A stretch of 13,010 bases of DNA from Actinomycetota bacterium (GCA_016870695.1 VGAV01000030.1:1-13010); one strand, 5' to 3'. Positions 1 through 7,741 are shown, counted from the stretch's first letter. Notes: generated by a model from the sequence alone, not told the origin. Numbers and translations are program-made.

Positions 1-1
1 C

Positions 2-361
2 CCCGTCCGCTTCCGCGTGCTGCGTCCGCTCCTCGACCGCCGATCCGAGGCCGGAACGGAGAGCCTGGTCCGCCTCATGCTCCGCGCGCTCGGATGCGAC
101 GTTCGCCTGCAGGTCCGCATCCGCGGCGTCGGCCGGGTCGATCTCCTCGTGGACGGATGGCTCATCATCGAGTGCGACAGCCGACAGTTCCACGGCGGCT
201 GGGAAGAGCACCGGAACGACCGGCGACGCGACCTCGCCGCGCTCGGACTCGGCTACGCGACCCTGCGGCTTCTGGCGGAGGACGTGATGTTCCACCCGGA
301 GCGGGTCCAGGCGGCCCTGGCTGCGGTCATCGCCCGCAGCGCGCCCTCCCCGAACCGCTGA
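2..361 (+). CDS. DUF559/Vsr-like endonuclease-domain protein, 3' part only
   Basis: The frame is open from the first complete codon at base 2 to a TGA at 359-361, so this is the C-terminal part of a larger gene cut by the window edge. The visible part resembles the DUF559 domain, a relative of the very-short-patch repair and PD-(D/E)XK nuclease folds. It has a Ser-Glu-Ala-Gly-Thr-Glu-Ser helix start, then GRVDLLVDGWLIIECD (Asp near base 140, Glu near base 170, the acid pair expected of the fold), then His-Gly, a downstream Asn-Asp-Arg-Arg-Arg-Asp stretch, and a final Leu-Arg-Leu strand followed by a helix. Family members in actinobacteria are often about 280 residues with an N-terminal winged-helix or AbiEi-like part, which would lie outside this window. 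Substrate and role are unknown. It converges with add across the repeat-rich gap. Confidence 0.75.
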   Translation, partial: PVRFRVLRPLLDRRSEAGTESLVRLMLRALGCDVRLQVRIRGVGRVDLLVDGWLIIECDSRQFHGGWEEHRNDRRRDLAALGLGYATLRLLAEDVMFHPERVQAALAAVIARSAPSPNR

Positions 362-440
362 CATCCGCCCGCAGGTCCGTCGGCGCGCCCGGACCCGGGA
401 TGCCACGGGCCCGGCATCGGACCCCGCCGGCGGCCCCTGC

Positions 441-526
441 TCGCCGAACTCCTGAGATCTCGCCCGAGCGCCCCGGGACCGACCCGCGACGGCCGCCATT
501 CCGGCCGGAAGTCAGGAGTTCGGCGA
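441..526. repeat. perfect 15-bp inverted repeat with 56-bp interior
   Basis: Bases 441-455 (TCGCCGAACTCCTGA) are the exact reverse complement of 512-526. The 56-bp interior contains its own palindromes: CCCGGG near 473 and TTCCGGCCGGAA at 499-510. The whole can fold as a long stem with a structured loop on either strand. It lies between two convergent genes, which fits a bidirectional terminator or a small dispersed palindromic element. The right arm runs directly into the tandem repeat array. Seen directly: the symmetry. Inferred: any function. Confidence 0.65.
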
Positions 527-530
527 CGAC

Positions 531-649
531 GGACCCGCGACGGACCCGGCACGCACGGCGACGACGGACCCGCGCGACGGACCCGGCACGCACGGCGACG
601 ACGGACCCGCGCGACGGACCCGGCACGCACGGCGACGACGGACCCGCGC
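531..649. repeat. 37-bp tandem repeat (minisatellite), about 3.3 copies
   Basis: Consecutive copies run 531-565 (35 bp, missing one CG), 566-602 (37 bp) and 603-639 (37 bp), followed by a 10-bp partial copy at 640-649. The unit begins GGACCCGCGCGACGGACCCG and ends CACGGCGACGAC. The two full copies are identical. The bases just before 531 (522-530, GGCGACGAC) match the end of a unit, so a partial copy may precede the array. The period is not a multiple of three and the copies differ by 2 bp, which argues against translation. There are no unique spacers, so this is not CRISPR. Confidence 0.85.
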
Positions 650-673
650 AGCGCCCGACCGGCCGCGGCCGGG

Positions 674-1780
674 TCAGCGGGCGAAGCCCTCGGAGATGAT
701 CTCGATCAGCTCTTCGCGCTCCTCCACGGGCAGGAACGCCCCCGCCGCCGCGTTCAGCTGAAACGCCTCGAGGTCGTCGAGGTCGTAGTCGAACGCCTGC
801 ACCAGCAGACCGAGCTCGCGGGTGAGCGAGGTCCGGCTCATCAGCCGGTTGTCGACGTTCACCGTGACCGAGAACCCGAGCTGGTACAGCAAGTCGAACG
901 GGTGGGCGTCCATGGTGTCGCCCCACGCGGTGACCGCACCGCTCTGCAGGTTGGACGTCGGCGACAGCTCGAGGGTGATCTCGCGGTCGCGCACCCAGCG
1001 CGCCATGTCGCCGAAGGTCACGAGGACCTCCTCGCCCTCGCGGGAGACGACGTCGAGGTCGTTCGCGATCCGCACGCCGTGCCCCAGTCGCAGCGCGCGG
1101 CCGTCGAGAAGGGCCGATCGAATGGATGCCAGGCCTGCACCCTCGCCGGCGTGCACCGTCGTGGGGAAGAACTGCTCGGCGAGATAGTCGAACGTCCCGC
1201 GATGGTTCGAAGCGGGGAAACCCTCCTCCGGACCGGCGAGGTCGAAGCCGACGACGCCGCGGCCGCGCCACGACACCGCCAGCTCGGCGATCTCGCGCGA
1301 CCGCGAGCCCTGCCGCATGGCCGTGAGCAGCTGACCGACGCGGATGTCGTGGCCGCGCGCGTCGGCGGCATCCTCACCCTCCTCGATGCCCTCCTGGACC
1401 GCGTCGACGACGTCGTCCAGGCTGAGCCCGCGGGTGAGATGCTGCTCGGGCGCCCACCGCACCTCGCCGTAGACCACGCCGTCGGCGGCGAGGTCCTCGA
1501 CGAACTCCTTGGCCGCCCGGACCAGGCCCTCGCGGGTCTGCAGGACGCCGACGGTGAGCGTGAACTTCTCGAGGTAGTCCTCGAGCGAGCCCGACTCGAC
1601 GTGGTCCGCGAACCAATCCGCGAGTCCGGCCGCGTCGTCGGCGGGCACCTCGAGGTCGAGCTCGTCGGCCAGCTCGAGGACGGTCTGCGCGCGCATCCCG
1701 CCGTCCAGGTGGTCGTGCAGCGAGACCTTGGGTAGCTTCTGGACCCTCTTGCCCTCGATACGGACGTCGTCGGTGGGCAT
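674..1780 (-). CDS. add: adenosine deaminase
   Basis: This enzyme hydrolyses adenosine and deoxyadenosine to inosine and deoxyinosine in the cytoplasm, the entry step of purine nucleoside salvage. The 368-residue protein carries the metal-dependent deaminase barrel motifs in order: HDHLDGG at 22-28 (zinc ligands His22 and His24), HAGE at 210-213 (His210 and catalytic Glu213), LGHG around His234, SPTSN at 273-277, and NVDN with Asp310 as the last zinc ligand. The Asp-Asn pair replaces the Asp-Asp of E. coli and mammalian enzymes; I recall Asp-Asn as usual in actinobacterial homologues. The ATG at 1780 is preceded by AAGGAG four bases away. Upstream in-frame codons have no such site and would run back into deoA. 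It starts 23 bp after the deoA stop, so it is probably the last gene of the salvage operon. Confidence 0.95.
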   Translation of the reverse strand: MPTDDVRIEGKRVQKLPKVSLHDHLDGGMRAQTVLELADELDLEVPADDAAGLADWFADHVESGSLEDYLEKFTLTVGVLQTREGLVRAAKEFVEDLAADGVVYGEVRWAPEQHLTRGLSLDDVVDAVQEGIEEGEDAADARGHDIRVGQLLTAMRQGSRSREIAELAVSWRGRGVVGFDLAGPEEGFPASNHRGTFDYLAEQFFPTTVHAGEGAGLASIRSALLDGRALRLGHGVRIANDLDVVSREGEEVLVTFGDMARWVRDREITLELSPTSNLQSGAVTAWGDTMDAHPFDLLYQLGFSVTVNVDNRLMSRTSLTRELGLLVQAFDYDLDDLEAFQLNAAAGAFLPVEEREELIEIISEGFAR

Positions 1781-1803
1781 GGTGCTCCTTCGGTTCGGTG
1801 CCG

Positions 1804-3099
1804 TCACGCGGTGATGCGCTCGCGGACGAGCGGGGTGGCCGCGGGAGCGTCGTCGCCGATCTCCCACGCCCCGTCGACGGCCGCGAGGGCCCGCTCGAAG
1901 CGCGTCCCATCATCGGCCGAGAGGGTGAACAGCGGCTGACCGGCGGTGACCGTCTGGCCGACGGTCGCGTGCAGGTCGATGCCGGCGGCGTGCACGACGG
2001 CGTCCTCGGCACGTGCGCGTCCCGCGCCGAGACGCCAGGCCCCGATGCCGAAGGGCAGCGCCTCGATCCGGGTGACGACGCCCGAGCGGTCCGCGACGAC
2101 GGTGTGGGTCTCGCGGGGCGTCGGGAGGGCGGCATCCGGATCCCCGTCCTGGCCGCGGATCATCCGCTTCCAGACGTCCATCGCGCGGCCGTCGGAGAGG
2201 GCGGCCTCGACGTCCGCGTCCGGCTGACCGGCGAGGGCGAGCATCTCGCGGGCGAGGGCGACGGTCAGCTCGACCACGTCGGCCGGTCCGCCGCCGGCGA
2301 GCACCTCGACCGACTCGCGCACCTCGTTGGCGTTGCCGATCGCGAGGCCGAGGGGGGTGTTCATGTCGGTGAGCAGCGCCGTGGTGTTCACGCCCGAGTC
2401 GGTGCCCAGGGCCACCATCGTCTCGGCGAGCTCGCGCGCGCGGTCGATGTCCTGCATGAACGCGCCGGAGCCGAACTTCACGTCAAGGACGAGGGAGTCG
2501 GTGCCCTCCGCGATCTTCTTCGACATGATGCTCGAGGCGATGAGCGGGATCGCCTCGACCGTGCCGGTGACGTCGCGCAGCGCGTACAGCTTCTTGTCGG
2601 CCGGGGCGAGACCGGTGCCGGCGGCGCAGATGACCGCGCCGACGTCGCGCAGCTGCGCCATGATCTCGTCGTTCGACAGCGCCGCACGCCATCCGGGGAT
2701 GGACTCGAGCTTGTCGAGCGTGCCGCCGGTGTGGCCGAGACCGCGGCCGGACAGCTGCGGGACCGCGACGCCGAACGCCGCGACGAGCGGTGCCAGCGGC
2801 AGGGTGATCTTGTCGCCGACGCCGCCGGTGGAGTGCTTGTCCACGGTCGTCTTGCCGAGGGACGAGAAGTCCATGCGCTCGCCCGAGGCGATCATGGCGT
2901 CCGTCAGCACCCGGATCTGATCGCGTCCCAGCCCGTTCAGCAGGACCGCCATCGTGAACGCCGACATCTGAGCGTCCATGACGTAGCCGCGCGTGTACGC
3001 GTCGACGAGCCAGCGGAGCTCTCCCTCCGAGACGGGGCGTCCGTCACGCTGGGCGCGGATGACATCGACGGCGTCGTACGCCTCGACCGAGCCGCTCAT
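1804..3099 (-). CDS. deoA: thymidine (pyrimidine-nucleoside) phosphorylase
   Basis: It cleaves thymidine or deoxyuridine with phosphate to give the base and deoxyribose-1-phosphate. At 431 residues it is the usual length for the family. Seen motifs are the phosphate-binding KHSTGGVGDK at 88-97, the family signature SGRGLGHTGGTLDKLE at 117-132, YALRD with Arg175, and SIMSKK at 190-195, where Ser190 and Lys194 correspond to base-contacting residues in the E. coli enzyme. The ATG overlaps the cdd stop as ATGA and has an ideal GAGGAGG seven bases upstream, so the start is secure. From sequence alone I cannot say whether it is strictly thymidine-specific or also takes uridine like the Bacillus Pdp enzymes. 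The neighbouring cytidine deaminase would feed it uridine and deoxyuridine. Confidence 0.95.
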   Translation of the reverse strand: MSGSVEAYDAVDVIRAQRDGRPVSEGELRWLVDAYTRGYVMDAQMSAFTMAVLLNGLGRDQIRVLTDAMIASGERMDFSSLGKTTVDKHSTGGVGDKITLPLAPLVAAFGVAVPQLSGRGLGHTGGTLDKLESIPGWRAALSNDEIMAQLRDVGAVICAAGTGLAPADKKLYALRDVTGTVEAIPLIASSIMSKKIAEGTDSLVLDVKFGSGAFMQDIDRARELAETMVALGTDSGVNTTALLTDMNTPLGLAIGNANEVRESVEVLAGGGPADVVELTVALAREMLALAGQPDADVEAALSDGRAMDVWKRMIRGQDGDPDAALPTPRETHTVVADRSGVVTRIEALPFGIGAWRLGAGRARAEDAVVHAAGIDLHATVGQTVTAGQPLFTLSADDGTRFERALAAVDGAWEIGDDAPAATPLVRERITA

Positions 3100-3497
3100 C
3101 GCGCCGCCTCCTCGAGATCACGAGGACCGAACGCGTCCGGCAGGACCTCGTCGATGGTCCGGATGCCGCTGACCGTCTCGAGCAGCATCCCGGGGATGGC
3201 GTGTTCGTACAGCAGCTGACGACAGCGGCCGCAGGGCATGAGGGTCCGCCCCTGGCCGTCGACGCACACGAAGGCGACGAGCTGGCCGCCCCCGGACATG
3301 TGGAGGGCCGAGACCAGGCCGCACTCCGCGCAGAGGGTGACGCCGTAGGACGCGTTCTCGACGTTGCACCCCGAGACGATGCGTCCGTCGGCGACGAGCG
3401 CGGCGGCGCCCACCTTGAAGCGGGAATAGGGCACGTAGGCCTTCTGCATGGCCTCGGTGGCGGCCGTGCGCAGTTCGTCCCAGTCGATGTCGGTCAT
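3096..3497 (-). CDS. cdd: cytidine deaminase
   Basis: It deaminates cytidine and deoxycytidine to uridine and deoxyuridine. The 133-residue length places it in the small homotetrameric class. Active-site residues are all present: substrate-binding NVENA at 45-49, zinc ligand Cys56 with catalytic Glu58 in CAE, and PCGRC at 88-92 with zinc ligands Cys89 and Cys92. The ATG at 3497 gives the normal family N-terminus, but the ribosome site is poor: GAGAGG lies about 15 bases upstream, too far to be ideal, so translation may depend on the ribosomes ending at the permease 48 bp upstream. Its stop overlaps the deoA start, so these two are almost certainly co-translated. Confidence 0.95.
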   Translation of the reverse strand: MTDIDWDELRTAATEAMQKAYVPYSRFKVGAAALVADGRIVSGCNVENASYGVTLCAECGLVSALHMSGGGQLVAFVCVDGQGRTLMPCGRCRQLLYEHAIPGMLLETVSGIRTIDEVLPDAFGPRDLEEAAR

Positions 3498-3545
3498 CGT
3501 GAAGCGGGGGATCCTCTCGGGTTCAGCGGATGGAGCGGGCGGGCG

Positions 3546-4844
3546 TCAGCCCTTGATATACGGTTTGCCGGCGGCCGCGGGACCGCGGACCTTACCGACG
3601 AGTCCGGCGACGGCGAAGATCGTCACCACGTACGGCAGCATGAGCATGAACTCGCTGGGCACGGGCGAGCCGATGACGCCGAGGGTGTTCTGCAGGTTCG
3701 ACGCGAAGCCGAACAGCAGGGCGGCGAGGGTCGCGCGGATGGGGTCCCACTGTCCGAAGATGACCGCCGCGAGGGCGATGTAGCCCGCGCCCGCCGTCAT
3801 CTCCTTGTTGAAGGCGCCGACGGACCCGAGGGTGAAGAACGCGCCGCCCAGGCCGGCGATGGCGCCGCCGAGCGAGACATTCCAGAAGCGGGTCTTCGCG
3901 ATGTTGATGCCCACGGTGTCCGCCGCCTGCGGGTGCTCGCCCACGGCGCGCAGACGCAGACCCCAGCGCGTGTGGAACAGCCCGATGTAGACCGCGAGGA
4001 CGGTGACGTACATCAGGTAGACGATGACCGTCTGGTTGAACAGCATCGGACCGATCACGGGGATGTCCGCGAGGAACGGGATCGGCACGCGCGGGAAGCG
4101 CGGCGGGGAGTTGAGCGTGGCCGCGTTGGGCGCGAGCAGCTGCGAGAACAGGAAGCTCGTCAGGCCCACGACGAGGACGTTGAGGACGACTCCGACGATG
4201 ACCTGGTCGACGAAGTACTTGATGGCGAACGCCGCGAGGACGAACGACACCAGCACGCCCGAGACGCCCGCGGCGAGCAGACCGGCGAACGGGTTGCCGG
4301 TCGCCGTCGCCACGACGGCCGACGTGAAGGCGCCGGCCAGCAGCTGACCCTCGATCGCGATGTTGACGACGCCGACGCGCTCGCTCAGGACGCCGGCCAT
4401 GGCGCCGAAGATCAGCGGGACCGACAGGCTGAGACCACCGGCGAGCAGGCCGGTGAGCGGGATGACCGAGGTCGTCGCTCCCGCCGCGGCCCATGTGAGG
4501 AAGCCGACCATGAACACCATGGCGAAGACCACGGCGAGCCAGATCGGCGGGCGGCGGCGCGCCCGCACGAGGAAGGCGCTCACACCGGTGATGACGGCGA
4601 GCAGGACGGTGCAGACGGCACCGGTGACGACGCCGCCGAGGGTGACCTCGGGCAGCTCGAAGAACTCCCCCGGGCTCGACAGGCGGAACACCGCGTCGCC
4701 GTCCTGACGGGCGATGACGAAGAGGACCGCGGCGAGCACGGTGATGACGCCGTAGACGATCGGCGCCTTCCAGCTGACGACGACGGCCGTGTCGAGCGCG
4801 TCCGGCTGCGGGGCGGCCGCGTGGTGCTGCGCGGTGGTGCTCAC
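3546..4844 (-). CDS. nucleoside ABC transporter permease (second)
   Basis: This is an integral membrane subunit of the BPD_transp_2 family, like NupQ/YufQ of Bacillus subtilis and the permeases of other BMP-linked nucleoside importers. The 432-residue protein has a hydrophilic N-terminus of about 25 residues, then hydrophobic segments at about 28-45, 71-93 and 101-118 and several more. The family motif SERVGVVNIAIEGQLL is at 154-169, and DQVIVGVVLN further on is the usual cytoplasmic-loop region. I chose GTG at 4844: it overlaps the previous gene's stop as GTGA and has AAGGAGG seven bases before it. The same frame stays open further upstream, but that stretch lies inside the previous permease and is not membrane-like. 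Context assigns it to nucleoside import; the exact substrate range is not readable. Confidence 0.9.
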   Translation of the reverse strand: MSTTAQHHAAAPQPDALDTAVVVSWKAPIVYGVITVLAAVLFVIARQDGDAVFRLSSPGEFFELPEVTLGGVVTGAVCTVLLAVITGVSAFLVRARRRPPIWLAVVFAMVFMVGFLTWAAAGATTSVIPLTGLLAGGLSLSVPLIFGAMAGVLSERVGVVNIAIEGQLLAGAFTSAVVATATGNPFAGLLAAGVSGVLVSFVLAAFAIKYFVDQVIVGVVLNVLVVGLTSFLFSQLLAPNAATLNSPPRFPRVPIPFLADIPVIGPMLFNQTVIVYLMYVTVLAVYIGLFHTRWGLRLRAVGEHPQAADTVGINIAKTRFWNVSLGGAIAGLGGAFFTLGSVGAFNKEMTAGAGYIALAAVIFGQWDPIRATLAALLFGFASNLQNTLGVIGSPVPSEFMLMLPYVVTIFAVAGLVGKVRGPAAAGKPYIKG

Positions 4845-6199
4845 TTGACCGCCTCCTTCTTCTTGAGGGCGCGGGCCCTCGGCTGACGCGCTCCCGGGGC
4901 CGGCAGGCGGAAGATCGCGCGCACCAGCGGCGGGGCCGCGATGAAGAGCACGATGAGCGACTGCACGACCAGGACGATGTCGATGGGCACGCCGTTGGCC
5001 GCCTGCATGGCGAAGCCGCCGGCCTTGAAGGCCCCGAACAGGATGCCGGCGACGAGGACGCCCACGGGGGTGGAGCGGCCCAGCAGGGCCACGGTGATGG
5101 CGTCGAAGCCGATGCCCGCGTCGATGCCGCTCGAGAAGCCGGTCGTGACGGTGCCGAGCACCTGGTCGACGCCCGCGAGACCGATGAGCGCGCCGGAGAT
5201 GAGCATCGCGTAGACGTACATCGACTTGACGTTGATGCCGGCCACGCGGGCCGCGTTCGGGTTCAGGCCGACCGCGCGGAACCGGAAGCCGAGCGACGAG
5301 CGCTCGAGGATCCACCAGACCAGGACGACGGCCGCGATGGAGAGGATGAACCCGAAGTGCAGGTTGTAGCTCGGCCCGAGCAGGTCCGGGAACACCGCGG
5401 TGTCCTTCATGGCCGGCGTCGTGGGGTTGCTGGAGCCGGGGGCCTGCAGCAGGCCCGGGGTGCGCAGCATGTAGTAGACGAGGTAGAACCCGACGTAGTT
5501 GAGCATGATCGTGACGATCACCTCGTGCGCCCCGGTGCGCGCCTTGAGCACGCCCGCGATGCCGGCCCAGATCGCACCGGCCGCGACGCCCGCGACCAGG
5601 GCGAGCAGGGCGTGCAGGCCCCACGGCAGGTCGAACGCGAAGGCGACGTAGCCGCCCGCTGCCGCGGCGACGAGCATCTGCCCGCGACCGCCGATGTTGA
5701 ACATGCCCACGCGGAAGGCGAGCGCGACGCCGAGACCCGCGGCGATGAGCGGGGTGGCGAAGGTGAGGGTCTCGGTGAGCGGACGGATGCCGGTGGCGAA
5801 CTCCGGGCGTCGGAAGTTGTAGATCGCCCCCTGGAAGAAGGAGGAGTAGGCCCCCGACACCGACTGCCAGATCGCCGAGAAGAGGTCGCCGGGACGGGCG
5901 AAGAAGTAGCCCGCGGCCGCCTGGACGTTCTCGTCCGTGACGGCGATCATGACGGCGCCCACGACGAGCGCGAGCACGACGGCGAGGACGGAGATGATCG
6001 CGTTGCCGGTGGCGATCTCCCGCAGCGCGCGCTGCCAGCGGCCGGAGTCGTCCGGCGGGGTCGTCGGCAGCACACGGGCTGCCGCAGCGGGGGCGACGGT
6101 CGCGGACCGCGCGGCCGCGGCGTCGGTGGTCGCGGTCGTCTCGGAGGCGCGGTCGGCCTGCGAGACGTCCGGGTCCTGCGGGCTGTGCGGATCGCTCAC
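4841..6199 (-). CDS. nucleoside ABC transporter permease (first)
   Basis: The first of two BPD_transp_2 family permeases, comparable to NupP/YufP of Bacillus subtilis. The 452-residue protein begins with about 60 hydrophilic residues rich in Ala, Thr, Ser and Asp that look disordered and cytoplasmic. The first membrane segment follows at about 67-87. The hallmark FRVGMFNIGGRGQ is at 162-174, and GAHEVIVTIMLNYV at 223-236 is the loop expected to contact the ATPase. The GTG start at 6199 overlaps the ATPase stop (GTGA) and has AAGGAG seven bases upstream. It pairs with the second permease to form the membrane channel. The long N-terminal extension is the one odd feature, and I give it no function. 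Confidence 0.9.
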   Translation of the reverse strand: MSDPHSPQDPDVSQADRASETTATTDAAAARSATVAPAAAARVLPTTPPDDSGRWQRALREIATGNAIISVLAVVLALVVGAVMIAVTDENVQAAAGYFFARPGDLFSAIWQSVSGAYSSFFQGAIYNFRRPEFATGIRPLTETLTFATPLIAAGLGVALAFRVGMFNIGGRGQMLVAAAAGGYVAFAFDLPWGLHALLALVAGVAAGAIWAGIAGVLKARTGAHEVIVTIMLNYVGFYLVYYMLRTPGLLQAPGSSNPTTPAMKDTAVFPDLLGPSYNLHFGFILSIAAVVLVWWILERSSLGFRFRAVGLNPNAARVAGINVKSMYVYAMLISGALIGLAGVDQVLGTVTTGFSSGIDAGIGFDAITVALLGRSTPVGVLVAGILFGAFKAGGFAMQAANGVPIDIVLVVQSLIVLFIAAPPLVRAIFRLPAPGARQPRARALKKKEAVK

Positions 6200-7716
6200 G
6201 CGGCGACTCCTTCGTTCTCGGGCGCTTCGCCGGCCATCATGAGGCCCAGCACGTCGCGGGAGGTGTCGCCGGGCACGATGCCGACCACGCGGCCCCGGTA
6301 CATCACCATGATGCGGTCGGCGAGTGCGGTGACCTCGTCGAGCTCGGTGGACACGACGATGACGGGGACGCCGGCGTCGCGCGTCTCCACGACGCGCTTG
6401 TGGATGAACTCGATCGATCCGACGTCCACGCCGCGGGTGGGCTGGGCGGCGACGAACAGGCGGAGCTCGCGGCTCAGCTCGCGCGCCAGGACGACTTTCT
6501 GCTGGTTGCCGCCGGACAGGCGGCCCACCGGCGTCTCGATCGACGGCGTGCGCACGTCGAACTCCGCCACCTTCTCGCGGGCGAAGTCGGCCAGGGTCGA
6601 CAGCTGCAGCGTGCCGCCCTTGACGAAGGGGGCGCCGTCCGCGCGGTCGAGCATGAGGTTCTCGGCGATGGAGAACTCGCCGACGAGCCCGTCCTCCTTG
6701 CGGTCCTCGGGCACGAATCCGACCCCCGCGTCCAGCACGCGCCGCACGGAGGAGCCCGAGAGCTCGATGCCGTCGAGCACGACGGACCCCTCGACGCGCT
6801 CCTGCAGGCCGACGAGGGCCTCGGTGAGCTCGGTCTGGCCGTTGCCCTGGACTCCGGCGATGGCGAGGACCTCGCCGCGGCGCACCTCGAAGCTGACGTC
6901 GTTGACGACCTTCTGGCCGATCGCGTCGACCACGGTGAGACCGGTGACGGTCAGGCCGACGTCGCCGAGCGTGGGCGCTTCCTTCTGCACGGTGAGCTCG
7001 ACGGCGCGTCCGACCATCAGCGAGGCCAGCTCGGCGTTGGATGCCGTCGGCTGCGCCTCGCCGACGACCTTCCCGAGGCGGATGACCGTGATGCGGTCCG
7101 CGACCTCGCGGACCTCGCGGAGCTTGTGGGTGATGAAGACGATGGACGTGCCGGCGGCCTTGAGCTGTCGCATGATCGACATCAGCTCGTCGGTCTCCTG
7201 GGGGGTCAGCACGGCCGTCGGCTCGTCGAAGACGAGGACCTTCGCGTCGCGCGAGAGCGCCTTGATGATCTCGACGCGCTGCTGCACGCCGACCGGCAGG
7301 TCGTCGACGAGGGCGTCGGGGTCGACGTCGAACCCGAAGCGGTCGGAGATCTCCTTCACCTTCGCCCGCGCGGCGGGCAGGTCGAGGCGGCCGCCGAACC
7401 GGGTCGGCTCGTGCCCGAGCATGACGTTCTCGGCGACGGTGAACACCGGGATGAGCATGAAGTGCTGGTGCACCATGCCGATGCCCGCGCGCATCGCGTC
7501 GCCGGGGCCGGAGAAGTGCTGGACGGCGTCGTCGAGCAGGATCTCTCCCCCGTCGGCCTGGTACAGGCCGTAGAGGACGTTCATCAGGGTGGACTTGCCG
7601 GCGCCGTTCTCGCCGAGCAGGCAGTGGATCTCTCCGGCCTCGACAGTGAGGTCGATGTGATCGTTCGCCACCAGGGACCCGAAGATCTTCGTGATCCCGC
7701 GGAGTTCGAGCTTCAT
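6196..7716 (-). CDS. nucleoside ABC transporter ATP-binding protein, two ATPase domains
   Basis: The energising subunit of the importer, with two ABC domains fused in one 506-residue chain, like NupO/YufO, RbsA and other carbohydrate-uptake-2 ATPases. The N-terminal domain has Walker A GENGAGKST at 35-43, a Q-loop at about 84, a variant signature LPVGVQQR at 140-147 and Walker B VFDEPT at 162-167. The C-terminal domain has a degenerate P-loop GVQGNGQTE at 288-296, VPEDR at 335-339, an intact LSGGNQQ at 400-406, and VAAQPTRGVDVG at 422-433, where the Walker B acids are missing. This asymmetry is usual for the family: one composite site is expected to be active. The ATG at 7716 has only a moderate ribosome site (GGGA two bases away, AGGA about eight). 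It follows a 139-bp structured spacer after the lipoprotein gene. Confidence 0.94.
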   Translation of the reverse strand: MKLELRGITKIFGSLVANDHIDLTVEAGEIHCLLGENGAGKSTLMNVLYGLYQADGGEILLDDAVQHFSGPGDAMRAGIGMVHQHFMLIPVFTVAENVMLGHEPTRFGGRLDLPAARAKVKEISDRFGFDVDPDALVDDLPVGVQQRVEIIKALSRDAKVLVFDEPTAVLTPQETDELMSIMRQLKAAGTSIVFITHKLREVREVADRITVIRLGKVVGEAQPTASNAELASLMVGRAVELTVQKEAPTLGDVGLTVTGLTVVDAIGQKVVNDVSFEVRRGEVLAIAGVQGNGQTELTEALVGLQERVEGSVVLDGIELSGSSVRRVLDAGVGFVPEDRKEDGLVGEFSIAENLMLDRADGAPFVKGGTLQLSTLADFAREKVAEFDVRTPSIETPVGRLSGGNQQKVVLARELSRELRLFVAAQPTRGVDVGSIEFIHKRVVETRDAGVPVIVVSTELDEVTALADRIMVMYRGRVVGIVPGDTSRDVLGLMMAGEAPENEGVAA

Positions 7717-7741
7717 GTTCCCGATCCTAAGTTCTGCGGGC

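Larger units (their letters stand above)
362..673. other. gene-free convergent intergenic region with repeats
   Basis: This 312-bp stretch separates the stop of the endonuclease-like gene from the stop of add on the other strand. I see no credible gene in it. It holds a perfect 15-bp inverted repeat (441-455 with 512-526), a 12-bp self-complementary site TTCCGGCCGGAA at 499-510, and a 35/37-bp tandem array (531-649). Near the end of add there is also a 14-bp palindrome CCGGCCGCGGCCGG at 659-672, two bases short of the add stop codon. The Arg/Pro-rich open frames across it are reading-frame artefacts. A bidirectional terminator would be expected here, but no U-rich tail is visible on either strand. 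Confidence 0.7.

Noticed and set aside
531-649. A possible CRISPR array
   Set aside because: Units are directly adjacent with no unique spacers, and no cas genes are present.
94-699. A 201-codon Arg/Pro-rich open frame across the repeat region
   Set aside because: It is out of frame with the recognised endonuclease domain, crosses a repeat whose 37-bp period shifts the frame, lacks a ribosome site and has no recognisable domain.
327-1271. A 314-codon minus-strand open frame overlapping add and the tandem repeat
   Set aside because: It is a shifted reading of add, which has all its catalytic motifs in the other frame. The Arg-rich composition is typical of wrong-frame reading in GC-rich DNA.
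1798-3219. A 473-codon plus-strand open frame opposite deoA
   Set aside because: It is antisense to a clear thymidine phosphorylase and is rich in Arg, Asp, Gly and Val without domains, as expected from GC-rich codon bias.
3498-3545. A separate promoter or terminator between the second permease and cdd
   Set aside because: The 48-bp gap has no convincing -10, -35 or stem, so co-transcription is the simpler reading.
3201-4886. A 561-codon plus-strand open frame opposite the second permease
   Set aside because: Very hydrophilic His/Asp/Glu/Arg-rich sequence is the usual antisense reading of a membrane protein gene. No start signal or domain is visible.
5357-7573. A 738-codon plus-strand open frame opposite the first permease and the ATPase
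   Set aside because: It crosses two well-supported genes on the other strand and shows only low-complexity antisense composition.
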